Origin: UBA9926 sp964524295
GTDB taxonomy: Bacteria > Pseudomonadota > Gammaproteobacteria > Pseudomonadales > Azotimanducaceae
Assembly: GCA_964524295.1 (NCBI GenBank)
Contig: CAZGCW010000102.1
Span: 1 to 13,775 of the forward strand
Length of the DNA stretch: 13,775 nt
Reading direction: 5' to 3'
Position numbers and translations under genes: made by a program. The notes beneath the pieces were generated by a model. The model was not told the DNA's origin. It worked only from the letters and a program-made list of their open reading frames with translations, and ran no database searches. Below are positions 6,711-13,577 of this stretch, piece after piece. Every line of letters begins with the position of its first letter. The first letter of the stretch is position 1.

Positions 6711-7601
6711 ATGCAGAATAATATCAGGCCGAACTGGCAAGATTTTTATGAAATGTGTAAACCGCGAGTGGTCTTGCTAATGTTGCTATGCACGTTGGCA
6801 GGAATGTTTCTTGCGACTGAGGGTAGGGTGCCACTGGCGACAATATTGTTTTGTTTGTTGGGTGTAGCTCTAGTATCGGGTTCGGCAGCGGCATTAAATC
6901 ACCTCGTTGATGCCAGTGTGGATGCAAAAATGGCCCGTACGCATCATCGTCCCGTTGCACAAGGTAGGGTGACCAATCTGCAAGGGGGCGTATTCGTTGC
7001 TATTACCTGTATTGCAGGCATGGCTATTTTGATTGTGTTTATTAATCCGTTGACAGCCTGGTTAAATTTGGCAGCCTGGGCAGGTTACGGCATTGTGTAT
7101 TCCATGTACCTTAAGCGGGCAACCTCGCAGAATATTGTTATTGGTGGTTTATTTGGTGCTGCACCACCCTTGTTCGGATGGACTGCTGTGACAAATAGTA
7201 TTGATGGCGGTGGCCTGCTTTTGGTGTTGATTATATTTGTCTGGACGCCACCGCATTTTTGGGCGCTGGCTATTGATCGGATTGAAGAATATAAGCAAGT
7301 CGATATTCCAATGTTGCCCGTGACGCATGGGGAGGCTTATACCCGTCTGCAGATTCTTCTTTATACCGTTATTTTAGTTTTGACAACCTTGTTGCCTTAT
7401 GTGATTGGTATGAGTAATTTGCTGTATCTAGCGGCGGCAATCGCCTTGGGAGCCGGTTTTATCTATTGGGCTATTGTGCTGTATGTTGGAAAAAACGAAC
7501 GAGCCCCGCTAAAGACCTTCCGTTATTCAATCGTGTATCTGACCGGTTTATTCGGTGCTTTACTGGTTGATCATTATTTCATGCCGTTATCCTATGTCTG
7601 A
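6711..7601 (+). CDS. cyoE: Protoheme IX farnesyltransferase (heme O synthase)
   Basis: Inner-membrane UbiA-family prenyltransferase that attaches a farnesyl group to heme B to make heme O, the precursor of heme A, for heme-copper oxidases. It has 296 residues, the same as E. coli CyoE, with multiple hydrophobic segments (about 20-36, 42-62, 92-111, 116-133, 160-180, 212-232, 234-255, 270-288). The polyprenyl-diphosphate/Mg site N63-x3-D67-x3-D71 with R80-P81 is present, as are GGLFGAAPPLFGW, TPPHFWALAI and YKQVDIPMLPV. No cytochrome oxidase subunit genes or ctaA lie in this window; prlC precedes it across 189 bp. The ribosome-binding site is weak. An SCO gene follows after 14 bp, indicating an oxidase-maturation operon. 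Confidence 0.95.
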   Translation: MQNNIRPNWQDFYEMCKPRVVLLMLLCTLAGMFLATEGRVPLATILFCLLGVALVSGSAAALNHLVDASVDAKMARTHHRPVAQGRVTNLQGGVFVAITCIAGMAILIVFINPLTAWLNLAAWAGYGIVYSMYLKRATSQNIVIGGLFGAAPPLFGWTAVTNSIDGGGLLLVLIIFVWTPPHFWALAIDRIEEYKQVDIPMLPVTHGEAYTRLQILLYTVILVLTTLLPYVIGMSNLLYLAAAIALGAGFIYWAIVLYVGKNERAPLKTFRYSIVYLTGLFGALLVDHYFMPLSYV

Positions 7602-7615
7602 AGATTCAGCCTCTT

Positions 7616-8248
7616 ATGCAGTCTGACACCGTGAAAAGAAGATTACCAAAAGTACAGTGGATGTTAGCTGTTGTCTGCACTGTGACTGTCTTTGTGGTCT
7701 ACCAGTTCAGCTTAGGGCAGAGATTAAGTGAACAGGATGCCAGGCAGCTTGGCCTGGTTCTTTTTGAAGAACCTCGAGCATTAGAACCGATTAATCTTAT
7801 CAGTGATTCAGGAAAGCGCCTTACACAAGCCGCATTTGAAGGGCAATGGAATTTGCTCTTTTTTGGATTTACGCATTGCCCTGATATTTGTCCTACAACC
7901 ATGGCAACCCTGGCTAAAGTCAATGCTGAAGGTTTGGAATTCCCACGGGTTTGGTTGGTTACGGTGGATCCACGTCGGGATACGCCTTCTCAGTTGGATG
8001 CGTATTTGAATAAATTTGATCCCAGCTTTACGGGAATTACTGGGGAGATAAGTGAAATAAAGGCCCTGGCTAGCCAGTTGCATTTATCGGTTGGCCATGC
8101 GCCCCATACGACCTCTGCCAGTTATAGTGTGGGTCATAGCAGTAGTCTGGTGCTGGTTGATACGCTGGGCCGACATGTCGGGTATATCAAGGCACCTCAT
8201 ACCATAAGTAGTCTGCAAAGTATCATGGGTCATCTGGACCGTATCTGA
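7616..8248 (+). CDS. sco: SCO1/SenC family copper chaperone
   Basis: Membrane-anchored thioredoxin-fold protein that delivers copper to, or reduces, the CuA site of cytochrome c oxidase subunit II. A single N-terminal membrane anchor spans about residues 14-33 (WMLAVVCTVTVFVVYQFSLG), placing the rest in the periplasm. The copper ligands are intact: Cys88 and Cys92 in FTHCPDICP and His174 in SVGHSSSLVLVD. VTVDPRRDTP (116-125) is a further family signature. Length 210 is typical. It starts 14 bp after cyoE. The ribosome-binding site is poor, and a GTG at 7631 is an alternative start that would keep the anchor. An interrupted 7-bp inverted repeat lies just after the stop. Confidence 0.94.
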   Translation: MQSDTVKRRLPKVQWMLAVVCTVTVFVVYQFSLGQRLSEQDARQLGLVLFEEPRALEPINLISDSGKRLTQAAFEGQWNLLFFGFTHCPDICPTTMATLAKVNAEGLEFPRVWLVTVDPRRDTPSQLDAYLNKFDPSFTGITGEISEIKALASQLHLSVGHAPHTTSASYSVGHSSSLVLVDTLGRHVGYIKAPHTISSLQSIMGHLDRI

Positions 8249-8250
8249 AC

Positions 8251-8280
8251 AAATCAGTTTACAGTGAGTAAGGCTGATTT
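8251..8280. terminator. Weak inverted repeat between convergent sco and thrB
   Basis: AAATCAG (8251-8257) and CTGATTT (8274-8280) form a perfect 7-bp AT-rich stem with a 16-nt loop, placed between two converging genes. There is no T-run after it on either strand beyond the TTT of the stem, so it is at best a weak intrinsic terminator. Confidence 0.2.
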
Positions 8281-8354
8281 AAAGTGTCTTCATCCTGCTC
8301 TGGATAAAGGCCCTGTTGATCTAAGAGGACCCTGAAATCGAGCTTCAGCCAGTG

Positions 8355-9281
8355 TTATCCATTATCTGCTAGCAGTGATTTTAGTAGCACTAGGCACTCC
8401 GTTGGATCTTTTAAATGATTTCCAGGGAGTCCTGTCAGAGATCGGGTTAAGGCAAATCTTGCAGCGGCAATCTGTTGAAACACTTGCAGTTGGACCCGTT
8501 CTTCTTGTTCTAGGGGGCGAGTTAGCTCATAGCCGATGAGTAGACTGTTGGCCTTTTCTGGATCAATCAAGTGGTCTTGATTCTGACACCAGTCATTCAT
8601 CGTAATGGCCACATCCATGATCAGAAAGTCGGTGCAGGCATGAAAGAAATCGAGGACACCCGTTATTTTCGTATCTGAAAAGAGTATGTTGTCTTTGAAC
8701 AGATCACCGTGAATAATTCCCCTCGGCAAGGAGCCAGTTTCCAGAATTTCATACTGTTCGGCGCAATGTAACAACAAGCGCCTTAATTCTGGTTCGAATT
8801 GGTTCTGGGTTTGTTCAATGGCGATATACATCCAGTCGGCTTTGTAGGGATTGTCCATCTGATAGGAACTGCTGAGTAAGGTCGAATGCATGAGGCCTAG
8901 GATTCGGCCCACTTCTTGACAATGTGCAGCGTTGGTTTTTTGTAGATGTTTACCCGGTAGTTTAGGTAGAAGCAAAGCGGGTTTGTTTTTGAGTATGGCA
9001 AATGGCATACCGTCCAATGTTAAGATGGGCGCGGGTACGGGCAGACCGTAGTTGGCAAGATGGGTTGTCAGGTTAGTAAAGAAAGGGACCTCTGAGAATG
9101 ACGCAACTTCGACCAGCGTCAGTACAAAGGGTTGTTCTTGATCGTATTTTCTGGTGTTGACAAAATAGTTAGTGTTTTCTATTCCAGCCGCTATCGCCGC
9201 AAAGGAATTCAGTTCGCCAATATCAAATAGAGCCAGGAAATTCTTGATATCCTTTTCTTGAAGTGAAGTAAAACTAGCCAC
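8355..9281 (-). CDS. thrB: Homoserine kinase, aminoglycoside-phosphotransferase-like type
   Basis: Phosphorylates homoserine to O-phosphohomoserine, the step before threonine synthase. It belongs to the APH/choline-kinase fold family used by pseudomonads and many proteobacteria, not the GHMP-type ThrB of E. coli. The Brenner motif HGDLFKDN is at 191-198 and the Mg-binding aspartate at about 211 in GVLDFF, followed by DVAITMNDWC. Length 308 is close to the usual ~316. I take GTG at 9281 as start because the opening MASFTSLQ aligns with the Pseudomonas start as I recall it, and it sits 3 bp after the DUF2782 stop (TGATTCGTG), suggesting coupled translation. The pairing with DUF2782 beside polA is a recognised gammaproteobacterial arrangement. 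Confidence 0.92.
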   Translation of the reverse strand: MASFTSLQEKDIKNFLALFDIGELNSFAAIAAGIENTNYFVNTRKYDQEQPFVLTLVEVASFSEVPFFTNLTTHLANYGLPVPAPILTLDGMPFAILKNKPALLLPKLPGKHLQKTNAAHCQEVGRILGLMHSTLLSSSYQMDNPYKADWMYIAIEQTQNQFEPELRRLLLHCAEQYEILETGSLPRGIIHGDLFKDNILFSDTKITGVLDFFHACTDFLIMDVAITMNDWCQNQDHLIDPEKANSLLIGYELTRPLEQEERVQLQVFQQIAAARFALTRSLTGLPGNHLKDPTECLVLLKSLLADNG

Positions 9282-9284
9282 GAA

Positions 9285-9563
9285 TCACCATTCAAGGATT
9301 ACCCATTGGGGGTAGAGATGTTTTTTTTGGCTTAGGTCCGAGTAATGAGCTTCACCATCGGCAGGAACCATGTAATAAGGCCGTCGATTTTTATGTTGTA
9401 TTTTAATCATGATGAGTACGCCATTATGACGATATTCGTAAATGGTACGTTCTTTATCTTCAATTATAGAAATGACTTCTTCATCAACTTCATCAGCACT
9501 GACATCCTTAGAAGGAAATATCAGACTTAGTACAAATATGATTGAAAGTAGTCGAATAATCAA
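9285..9563 (-). CDS. DUF2782 family small exported protein
   Basis: Small protein of 92 residues with an N-terminal signal peptide (MIIRLLSIIFVLSLIF, likely cut after VSA near residue 23). The mature part carries the DUF2782 features: TIYEYRHNGVLIMIKI, a PYYMV segment and the C-terminal PQWVILEW. Function is unknown; it is probably periplasmic or outer-membrane associated. It lies directly upstream of thrB, as in Pseudomonas. The start is TTG at 9563: no other start codon lies ahead of the signal peptide, and AAGAG lies about 10 bases upstream. Its start codon is only 36 bp from that of polA on the opposite strand. Confidence 0.85.
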   Translation of the reverse strand: MIIRLLSIIFVLSLIFPSKDVSADEVDEEVISIIEDKERTIYEYRHNGVLIMIKIQHKNRRPYYMVPADGEAHYSDLSQKKHLYPQWVILEW

Positions 9564-9571
9564 AGTATGGT
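9542..9571 (+). promoter_or_regulatory. Sigma-70-like promoter candidate for polA
   Basis: TTGAAA (9542-9547) and TATGGT (9566-9571) are separated by 18 bp and would start transcription near 9578, some 20 nt before the polA ATG. The -35 lies inside the start of the DUF2782 gene, as it must with only 36 bp between the divergent start codons. Motif match only. Confidence 0.35.
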
Positions 9572-9599
9572 TTGCTCTTAAATCAGAGAATAATTGCCC

Positions 9600-12287
9600 A
9601 TGAATAATGATTTTAAAGTTGTCCTGGTGGATGGCTCATCCTACCTTTTTCGTGCCTTCCATGCACTACCACCGTTAGAGAATTCAAAAGGCCAGGCGAC
9701 GGGTGCGATTAAAGGTGTCATCAGCATGATCCGAAAGTTACAGTCTGAGTTTGCTGAGAGTCAAATCATTGTCGTGTTTGATGCCAAAGGGAAAACGTTT
9801 AGAAACGATATATACCCGGAATATAAAGCGAACAGGCCACCCATGCCGGAAGAACTGAGGAGCCAGATAGAACCTATCCATCGTATTGTTGAATGTCTTG
9901 GTATTCCCCTGCTCTCAGTTGAAGGGGTGGAAGCTGATGATGTAATAGGGACCCTTGCTCGACAACTCAGTGATGCAGGCAGTCGAACGCTGATTTCAAC
10001 GGGTGATAAAGATATGGCACAGTTGGTTGATGATCAGGTCGTCCTGATCAATACCATGAATGGCCAGTATCTCGATGTAGAAGCAGTAAAAGAAAAATTT
10101 GGGGTGAGTCCAACTCAGATTATAGATTACCTGGCATTGATGGGAGACAGTTCCGATAACATTCCAGGTGTTCCAAAGTGTGGCCCTAAGACGGCGGTGA
10201 AATGGTTGACCGAGTTTAACTCTCTAGAGGGCGTCATGGCAGGCGCTGACCAGGTGAAAGGCAAAGTCGGTGAAAATCTGCGTGATTCGCTCGAATTCTT
10301 ACCCATGTCTTATGACCTGGCTACGATCCGTCAACATTTAGAACTACCAAAAACCCTGGAAGCGTTGCAGCAAGTCGACCCAGATGTTGAGGGGTTACAC
10401 GAGTATTACACGGAATATGAGTTTTCTGGTTGGCTAGAGGAACTCGGTCGGCAGGCTGCGCCCATTGAACCAGTAGCAGAAGTAGACTATGAAGTCATCT
10501 TGGACGAAGCTCATTTTCAGAGTTGGCTTGAAAAACTGGATGCCGCTCCCTATTTCGCGTTTGATACAGAAACCACAGGCCTGGATTATATTAATGCTGA
10601 ATTGGTCGGGATCTCTTTTTGCTGTAAACCCGGTCAGGCAGCCTATCTACCCATCGGTCACAATTATCTTGGGGCGCCTAGCCAATTACCATTATCCGTT
10701 GTGCTACCCGGTATCAGGAAACTTCTGGAAGATGAGCAGAAATGGGTCATAGGCCAGAATTTCAAGTTTGATATGAGTGTATTGGCTCGTTACGACGTTC
10801 AGGTGAAGGCCCAGGTTCACGATACCATGCTGGAATCCTACGTTTTGAATTCGGTCTTCTCCAGACACAACATGGATGATTTAGCGCTTAATTATCTCCA
10901 AAGAAAGACCACGCATTTCACAGATATCGCGGGTAAAGGCGCTAAACAATTGACGTTTAACCAGATTTCGATAGAACTTGCCACCAATTACGCAGCAGAA
11001 GACGCAGATATAACGCTGCAACTTCATGAAACTTTGTGGCCTTTGTTACGACAGACCAATCAGTTAATGAGTGTATTCCTCGACATTGAAATGCCGTTGG
11101 TACCTATTTTATCTACGGTAGAAAGAGCGGGCGTCCTGATTGATGCTGAAATGCTCTATAAACAGAGCAAGGAAATAGAACAGAGATTGGCGGAATTACA
11201 AACGGAGGCATTCGAGTTGGCGGGAGAAAGTTTTAACTTGGGTTCTCCGAAACAACTGCAACAGATATTTTTTGAGAAATTAAAGTTACCGGTGTTAAAG
11301 AAAACTCCGAAAGGGCAGCCTTCTACGGCAGAAGCAGTTCTGCAGGAGTTGGCATTGGACTATCCATTACCTAAGTTGATCATTGCCTTTCGTGGCCTAA
11401 GCAAACTTAAATCAACCTATACTGATCAATTGCCTAATCAGATTAACCCCACGACTGGCAGGGTACATACCTCTTACCATCAGGCTGTCGCAGCGACTGG
11501 ACGGCTTTCCAGTAGTGATCCTAATTTGCAAAATATTCCTATACGAACGGAAGAGGGCCGTCGAATCCGTAAGGCATTCGTTGCGAAGCCAGGATGTCAG
11601 ATAGTGGCTGCTGACTACTCACAGATTGAGTTAAGAATTATGGCCCATTTGTCCGCTGATTCAGGTTTAACGCAGGCGTTTCAAAGTGGACTGGACATCC
11701 ATAAAGCGACTGCGGCGGAAGTGTTCGGTTGTTCTGTTGATCAAGTTAGTGTTGATCAGCGGCGTAGCGCCAAGGCCATTAATTTTGGCCTAATCTATGG
11801 GATGTCGGCATTCGGTCTGGCGAGACAACTGGGGATTAGTCGTACCGATGCTCAGGACTATATCAATCTATATTTTCAGCGCTATCCAGGCGTTAAGGAT
11901 TATATGGAGGCGATCAAGGCCCAGGCTTCCAGTTTAGGATATGTAGAAACCCATTTTGGTCGCAGGCTCTATCTACCTGACATCAATTCTACTAATTTTC
12001 AGATGCGACAGGCAGCTGAAAGAACCGCCATTAACGCGCCGATGCAGGGGACAGCGGCAGATATCATCAAATTAGCGATGATTCGGGTGCAAGGCTGGCT
12101 GGTGGCGTCACAACTTAAATCAACCATGATTATGCAGGTGCATGATGAGTTAGTTCTTGAGGTTGAAGAAGAAGAGCTTGATGTGGTTAAAGCAGGCCTG
12201 GTAGAACATATGGTTTCAGCAGCTGAGTTATCTATCCCGCTGGAAGTTGACGTTGGCACGGGTAAAGACTGGGAAGAGGCCCACTAG
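9600..12287 (+). CDS. polA: DNA polymerase I
   Basis: Replication and repair polymerase that removes RNA primers and fills gaps. All three domains are present. The 5'-3' exonuclease domain covers about residues 1-290 (VDGSSYLFRAF, EADDVIGTLA, STGDKDMAQLV, GDSSDNIPGVPKCGPKTA). The proofreading domain appears active: D322-x-E324 in AFDTETTG, NFKFD, and YAAEDAD. The polymerase domain has motif A DYSQIELRIMAHLS (D672), motif B RRSAKAINFGLIYG with the dNTP-selecting Phe, and motif C MQVHDELVLEV (H848, D849, E850). Length 895 is in the normal range (E. coli 928). The ATG at 9600 is preferred over the in-frame TTG at 9594 because GAGA at 9586-9589 is 10 bases from the ATG and only 4 from the TTG. 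The gene is followed by two sRNA elements, the Spot 42/ErsA position. Confidence 0.97.
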   Translation: MNNDFKVVLVDGSSYLFRAFHALPPLENSKGQATGAIKGVISMIRKLQSEFAESQIIVVFDAKGKTFRNDIYPEYKANRPPMPEELRSQIEPIHRIVECLGIPLLSVEGVEADDVIGTLARQLSDAGSRTLISTGDKDMAQLVDDQVVLINTMNGQYLDVEAVKEKFGVSPTQIIDYLALMGDSSDNIPGVPKCGPKTAVKWLTEFNSLEGVMAGADQVKGKVGENLRDSLEFLPMSYDLATIRQHLELPKTLEALQQVDPDVEGLHEYYTEYEFSGWLEELGRQAAPIEPVAEVDYEVILDEAHFQSWLEKLDAAPYFAFDTETTGLDYINAELVGISFCCKPGQAAYLPIGHNYLGAPSQLPLSVVLPGIRKLLEDEQKWVIGQNFKFDMSVLARYDVQVKAQVHDTMLESYVLNSVFSRHNMDDLALNYLQRKTTHFTDIAGKGAKQLTFNQISIELATNYAAEDADITLQLHETLWPLLRQTNQLMSVFLDIEMPLVPILSTVERAGVLIDAEMLYKQSKEIEQRLAELQTEAFELAGESFNLGSPKQLQQIFFEKLKLPVLKKTPKGQPSTAEAVLQELALDYPLPKLIIAFRGLSKLKSTYTDQLPNQINPTTGRVHTSYHQAVAATGRLSSSDPNLQNIPIRTEEGRRIRKAFVAKPGCQIVAADYSQIELRIMAHLSADSGLTQAFQSGLDIHKATAAEVFGCSVDQVSVDQRRSAKAINFGLIYGMSAFGLARQLGISRTDAQDYINLYFQRYPGVKDYMEAIKAQASSLGYVETHFGRRLYLPDINSTNFQMRQAAERTAINAPMQGTAADIIKLAMIRVQGWLVASQLKSTMIMQVHDELVLEVEEEELDVVKAGLVEHMVSAAELSIPLEVDVGTGKDWEEAH

Positions 12288-12305
12288 AATATTTTAAACA
12301 ATGGG

Positions 12306-12332
12306 GAACTTTCTGACCGGTTCTGTGTCCTA
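12306..12332 (+). promoter_or_regulatory. RpoE/AlgU-type promoter of first sRNA
   Basis: GAACTT (12306-12311, within GGGGAACTTT) and TCCTA (12328-12332) are 16 bp apart, matching the envelope-stress sigma class (GAACTT-N16-TCnnA). The same arrangement precedes the second sRNA at nearly the same distance from the conserved core (51 versus 50 bp). No comparably good sigma-70 pair is apparent. Confidence 0.55.
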
Positions 12333-12338
12333 ATGGGT

Positions 12339-12434
12339 GTGTTAATTATTTTCGGCAGTAAGCTTCGGTTATTCCCCAATTGGCCGGAGTTATAGCCTCA
12401 GTCATAATCCCCGTTATGGCTGAGGCTTTTTTTT
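12339..12434 (+). ncRNA. Predicted sRNA 1 (polA-engB locus, UCCCC-loop family)
   Basis: Predicted transcript of about 96 nt; the 5' end is inferred from the promoter and may be off by a few bases. After a single-stranded 5' part, hairpin 1 pairs CTTCGG (12363-12368) with CCGGAG (12384-12389), loop containing ATTCCCCAAT. Hairpin 2 (12394-12427) is the terminator, loop TCCCCG. Both loops expose UCCCC (12373-12377 and 12408-12412), which could pair with GGGGA-like ribosome-binding sites. It lies about 50 bp downstream of polA, the site of Spot 42 in enterobacteria and of sigma-22-dependent ErsA in Pseudomonas aeruginosa. A close relative is encoded at 12814-12907. The terminator's eight T residues would suit Hfq binding. 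Family membership of ErsA is inferred from locus and promoter, not from alignment. Confidence 0.72.
12394..12434 (+). terminator. Intrinsic terminator of sRNA 1 (and probably polA)
   Basis: Stem AGCCTCAG-T-CATAA (12394-12407) pairs with TTATG-G-CTGAGGCT (12414-12427): 14 bp including one U-G pair, a 6-nt loop TCCCCG, then eight Ts (12427-12434). A second T-run (12439-12445) follows. It is a strong terminator and the first one after polA. Confidence 0.9.
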
Positions 12435-12780
12435 GAGCTTTTTTTATTCAGGGTCATGTTTAATATCAACCTTGAGGTTTTAGTGCAATTAAGAAGAAGC
12501 GCCGTTACAGGCTCAGTAAATAATCATATAGAATAAATTGTACTGCCTAGTTTAATTTAACCGCTTTTAACCCGCGATGGGGTCGAGTATGCCTTCTTTC
12601 TGTTTAGGTTCCGGTTTAAATTGCATATCCCACTGATATATAGCTAGTTATTTTGTAAATTGTAAATAAAGTTGACGTTATTGTTTGTTTTCTTTTGGGT
12701 TTTAAATCTGACTGTACCTGTTATTATTGGTCTTACCGGTGATTTTACGGTAGGGTTATCATGACTTAATTAATCATTTA
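12435..12780. other. AT-rich spacer between the two sRNA elements
   Basis: These 346 bases carry no convincing ORF. I see a short hairpin CTTACCG/CGGTAGG (12732-12738 with 12748-12754) with no T-run after it, and a TGTAAAT direct repeat near 12655-12668. No third copy of the sRNA core is visible. Confidence 0.6.
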
Positions 12781-12807
12781 GAACTTTTTTTGAATTTGGT
12801 TGTCTTA
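12781..12807 (+). promoter_or_regulatory. RpoE/AlgU-type promoter of second sRNA
   Basis: GAACTT (12781-12786, followed by a T-rich run) and TCTTA (12803-12807) are 16 bp apart, the same spacing as in the first copy. Conservation of both boxes while the intervening and flanking bases have diverged is the main support. Confidence 0.55.
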
Positions 12808-12813
12808 CATTAG

Positions 12814-12907
12814 GTCGGATTGGTTTTTGTAGTAAACTTCGGTTATTCCCCGATTTACCGAAGTCTTGGCCCTAGCCATAATCCCCTTTTATGGCTAGGG
12901 CTTTTTT
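12814..12907 (+). ncRNA. Predicted sRNA 2, sibling of sRNA 1
   Basis: Predicted transcript of about 94 nt with inferred 5' end. From AGTAA at 12831 it matches sRNA 1 at roughly four fifths of positions by eye. Hairpin 1 is a perfect 8-bp stem ACTTCGGT/ACCGAAGT (12836-12843 with 12857-12864), loop TATTCCCCGATTT. Hairpin 2 is the terminator, loop TCCCCTT. UCCCC appears in both loops (12847-12851, 12882-12886). Differences from sRNA 1 in the stems mostly keep pairing: in the terminator a U-A pair becomes C-G, a C-G becomes U-A, and a U-G becomes C-G. The 3' end lies 9 bp from the convergent engB stop codon, so an engB read-through transcript would be antisense to it. Confidence 0.72.
12869..12907 (+). 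terminator. Intrinsic terminator of sRNA 2
   Basis: A perfect 13-bp stem, GCCCTAGCCATAA (12869-12881) with TTATGGCTAGGGC (12889-12901), loop TCCCCTT, then six Ts (12902-12907). On the minus strand no T-run follows the hairpin, so it should not act as a normal intrinsic terminator for engB. Confidence 0.9.
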
Positions 12908-12916
12908 ATTCCATTG

Positions 12917-13519
12917 TTAGGACGGGTCAGCTTCTGTTGGTGGTATCCAGGTCAGCAGTTTTTTTTCTAGTTCAACTAACCCCAAACTATTTTGGGCCGA
13001 AAACGTTTGGATAGTGACCCTGTTTGGTACAGTTTTTGTCAGATTTAACAAGGTATTTTGCTGGGCGCCGCGTTTTAGTTTGTCCGCTTTGGTTAGCAAA
13101 ATATGTAAGGCTAAGCCGGTATCACTGCACCAATTAATCATGGTTTGATCAAATGTCTTAAGGGGATGGCGGATATCCATTAAGAGAACCAGGCCACGCA
13201 GAGATAATCTGCCGCGTAGGTATTCATCTAGATGTTTGTGCCAATGCTGCTTGATCGAGGTGGGTACCTTGGCATAGCCGTAGCCAGGGAGATCAACCAG
13301 CCTGAGTGTCTCGGATAACGAAAAGAAATTCAGCAGTTGTGTCCGTCCGGGTGTTTTACTTGTTCTGGCTAGTTTTTTTTGTCGGGTCAGGGTATTAATT
13401 GCGCTCGACTTACCCGCATTCGATCGACCACAGAAAGCAATTTCAATGCCTACGTCCGTAGGACACTGCTTTAGTTTAGATGCACTGGTCTGGAATTGAG
13501 CTTTACTAAAGTCGATCAT
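12917..13519 (-). CDS. engB: EngB/YihA ribosome-biogenesis GTPase
   Basis: TRAFAC-class GTPase needed for assembly of the large ribosomal subunit; cytosolic. With the ATG at 13519 it has 200 residues and starts MIDFSKAQFQTSA, aligning with the E. coli start region LNYQQTHFVMSA. A GTG at 13555 would add 12 residues; neither has a clear ribosome-binding site, so the start is uncertain. G1 GRSNAGKS is at 31-38, G2 TPGRTQ around 57, G3 DLPGYG at 76-81, G4 TKAD at 143-146 and G5 SA near 174. RLVDLPGYGYAKVP and LVLLMDIRHPLKTFD are characteristic. It converges on the polA-sRNA region, the classical polA-engB arrangement. Confidence 0.94.
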   Translation of the reverse strand: MIDFSKAQFQTSASKLKQCPTDVGIEIAFCGRSNAGKSSAINTLTRQKKLARTSKTPGRTQLLNFFSLSETLRLVDLPGYGYAKVPTSIKQHWHKHLDEYLRGRLSLRGLVLLMDIRHPLKTFDQTMINWCSDTGLALHILLTKADKLKRGAQQNTLLNLTKTVPNRVTIQTFSAQNSLGLVELEKKLLTWIPPTEADPS

Positions 13520-13520
13520 G

Positions 13521-13534
13521 ATTTGTGTACAAAT
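13521..13534. promoter_or_regulatory. Operator-like palindrome at engB start
   Basis: ATTTGT-GT-ACAAAT is an inverted repeat with perfect 6-bp arms and a 2-bp centre, one base upstream of the preferred engB ATG and within 15 bp of the -35 of the divergent promoter. It could be a regulator site for either gene or a small mRNA hairpin. I do not recognise the binding protein. Confidence 0.3.
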
Positions 13535-13548
13535 GTAGTTAACCTGAA

Positions 13549-13577
13549 CTGTCACTTAAGCCGTATTTAGCTATAAT
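13549..13577 (+). promoter_or_regulatory. Sigma-70 promoter facing away from engB
   Basis: CTGTCA (13549-13554, four of six) and a perfect TATAAT (13572-13577) are separated by 17 bp. Transcription would begin near 13584 and leave a leader of about 180 nt before the ATG at 13767. By Pseudomonas synteny the gene served would encode cytochrome c4 or another c-type cytochrome. Confidence 0.6.

Noticed and set aside
12820..13014. 64-codon plus-strand ORF across sRNA 2 and the end of engB
   Set aside because: It crosses a strong intrinsic terminator hairpin and the antisense of engB, and has no plausible ribosome-binding site or recognisable domain.
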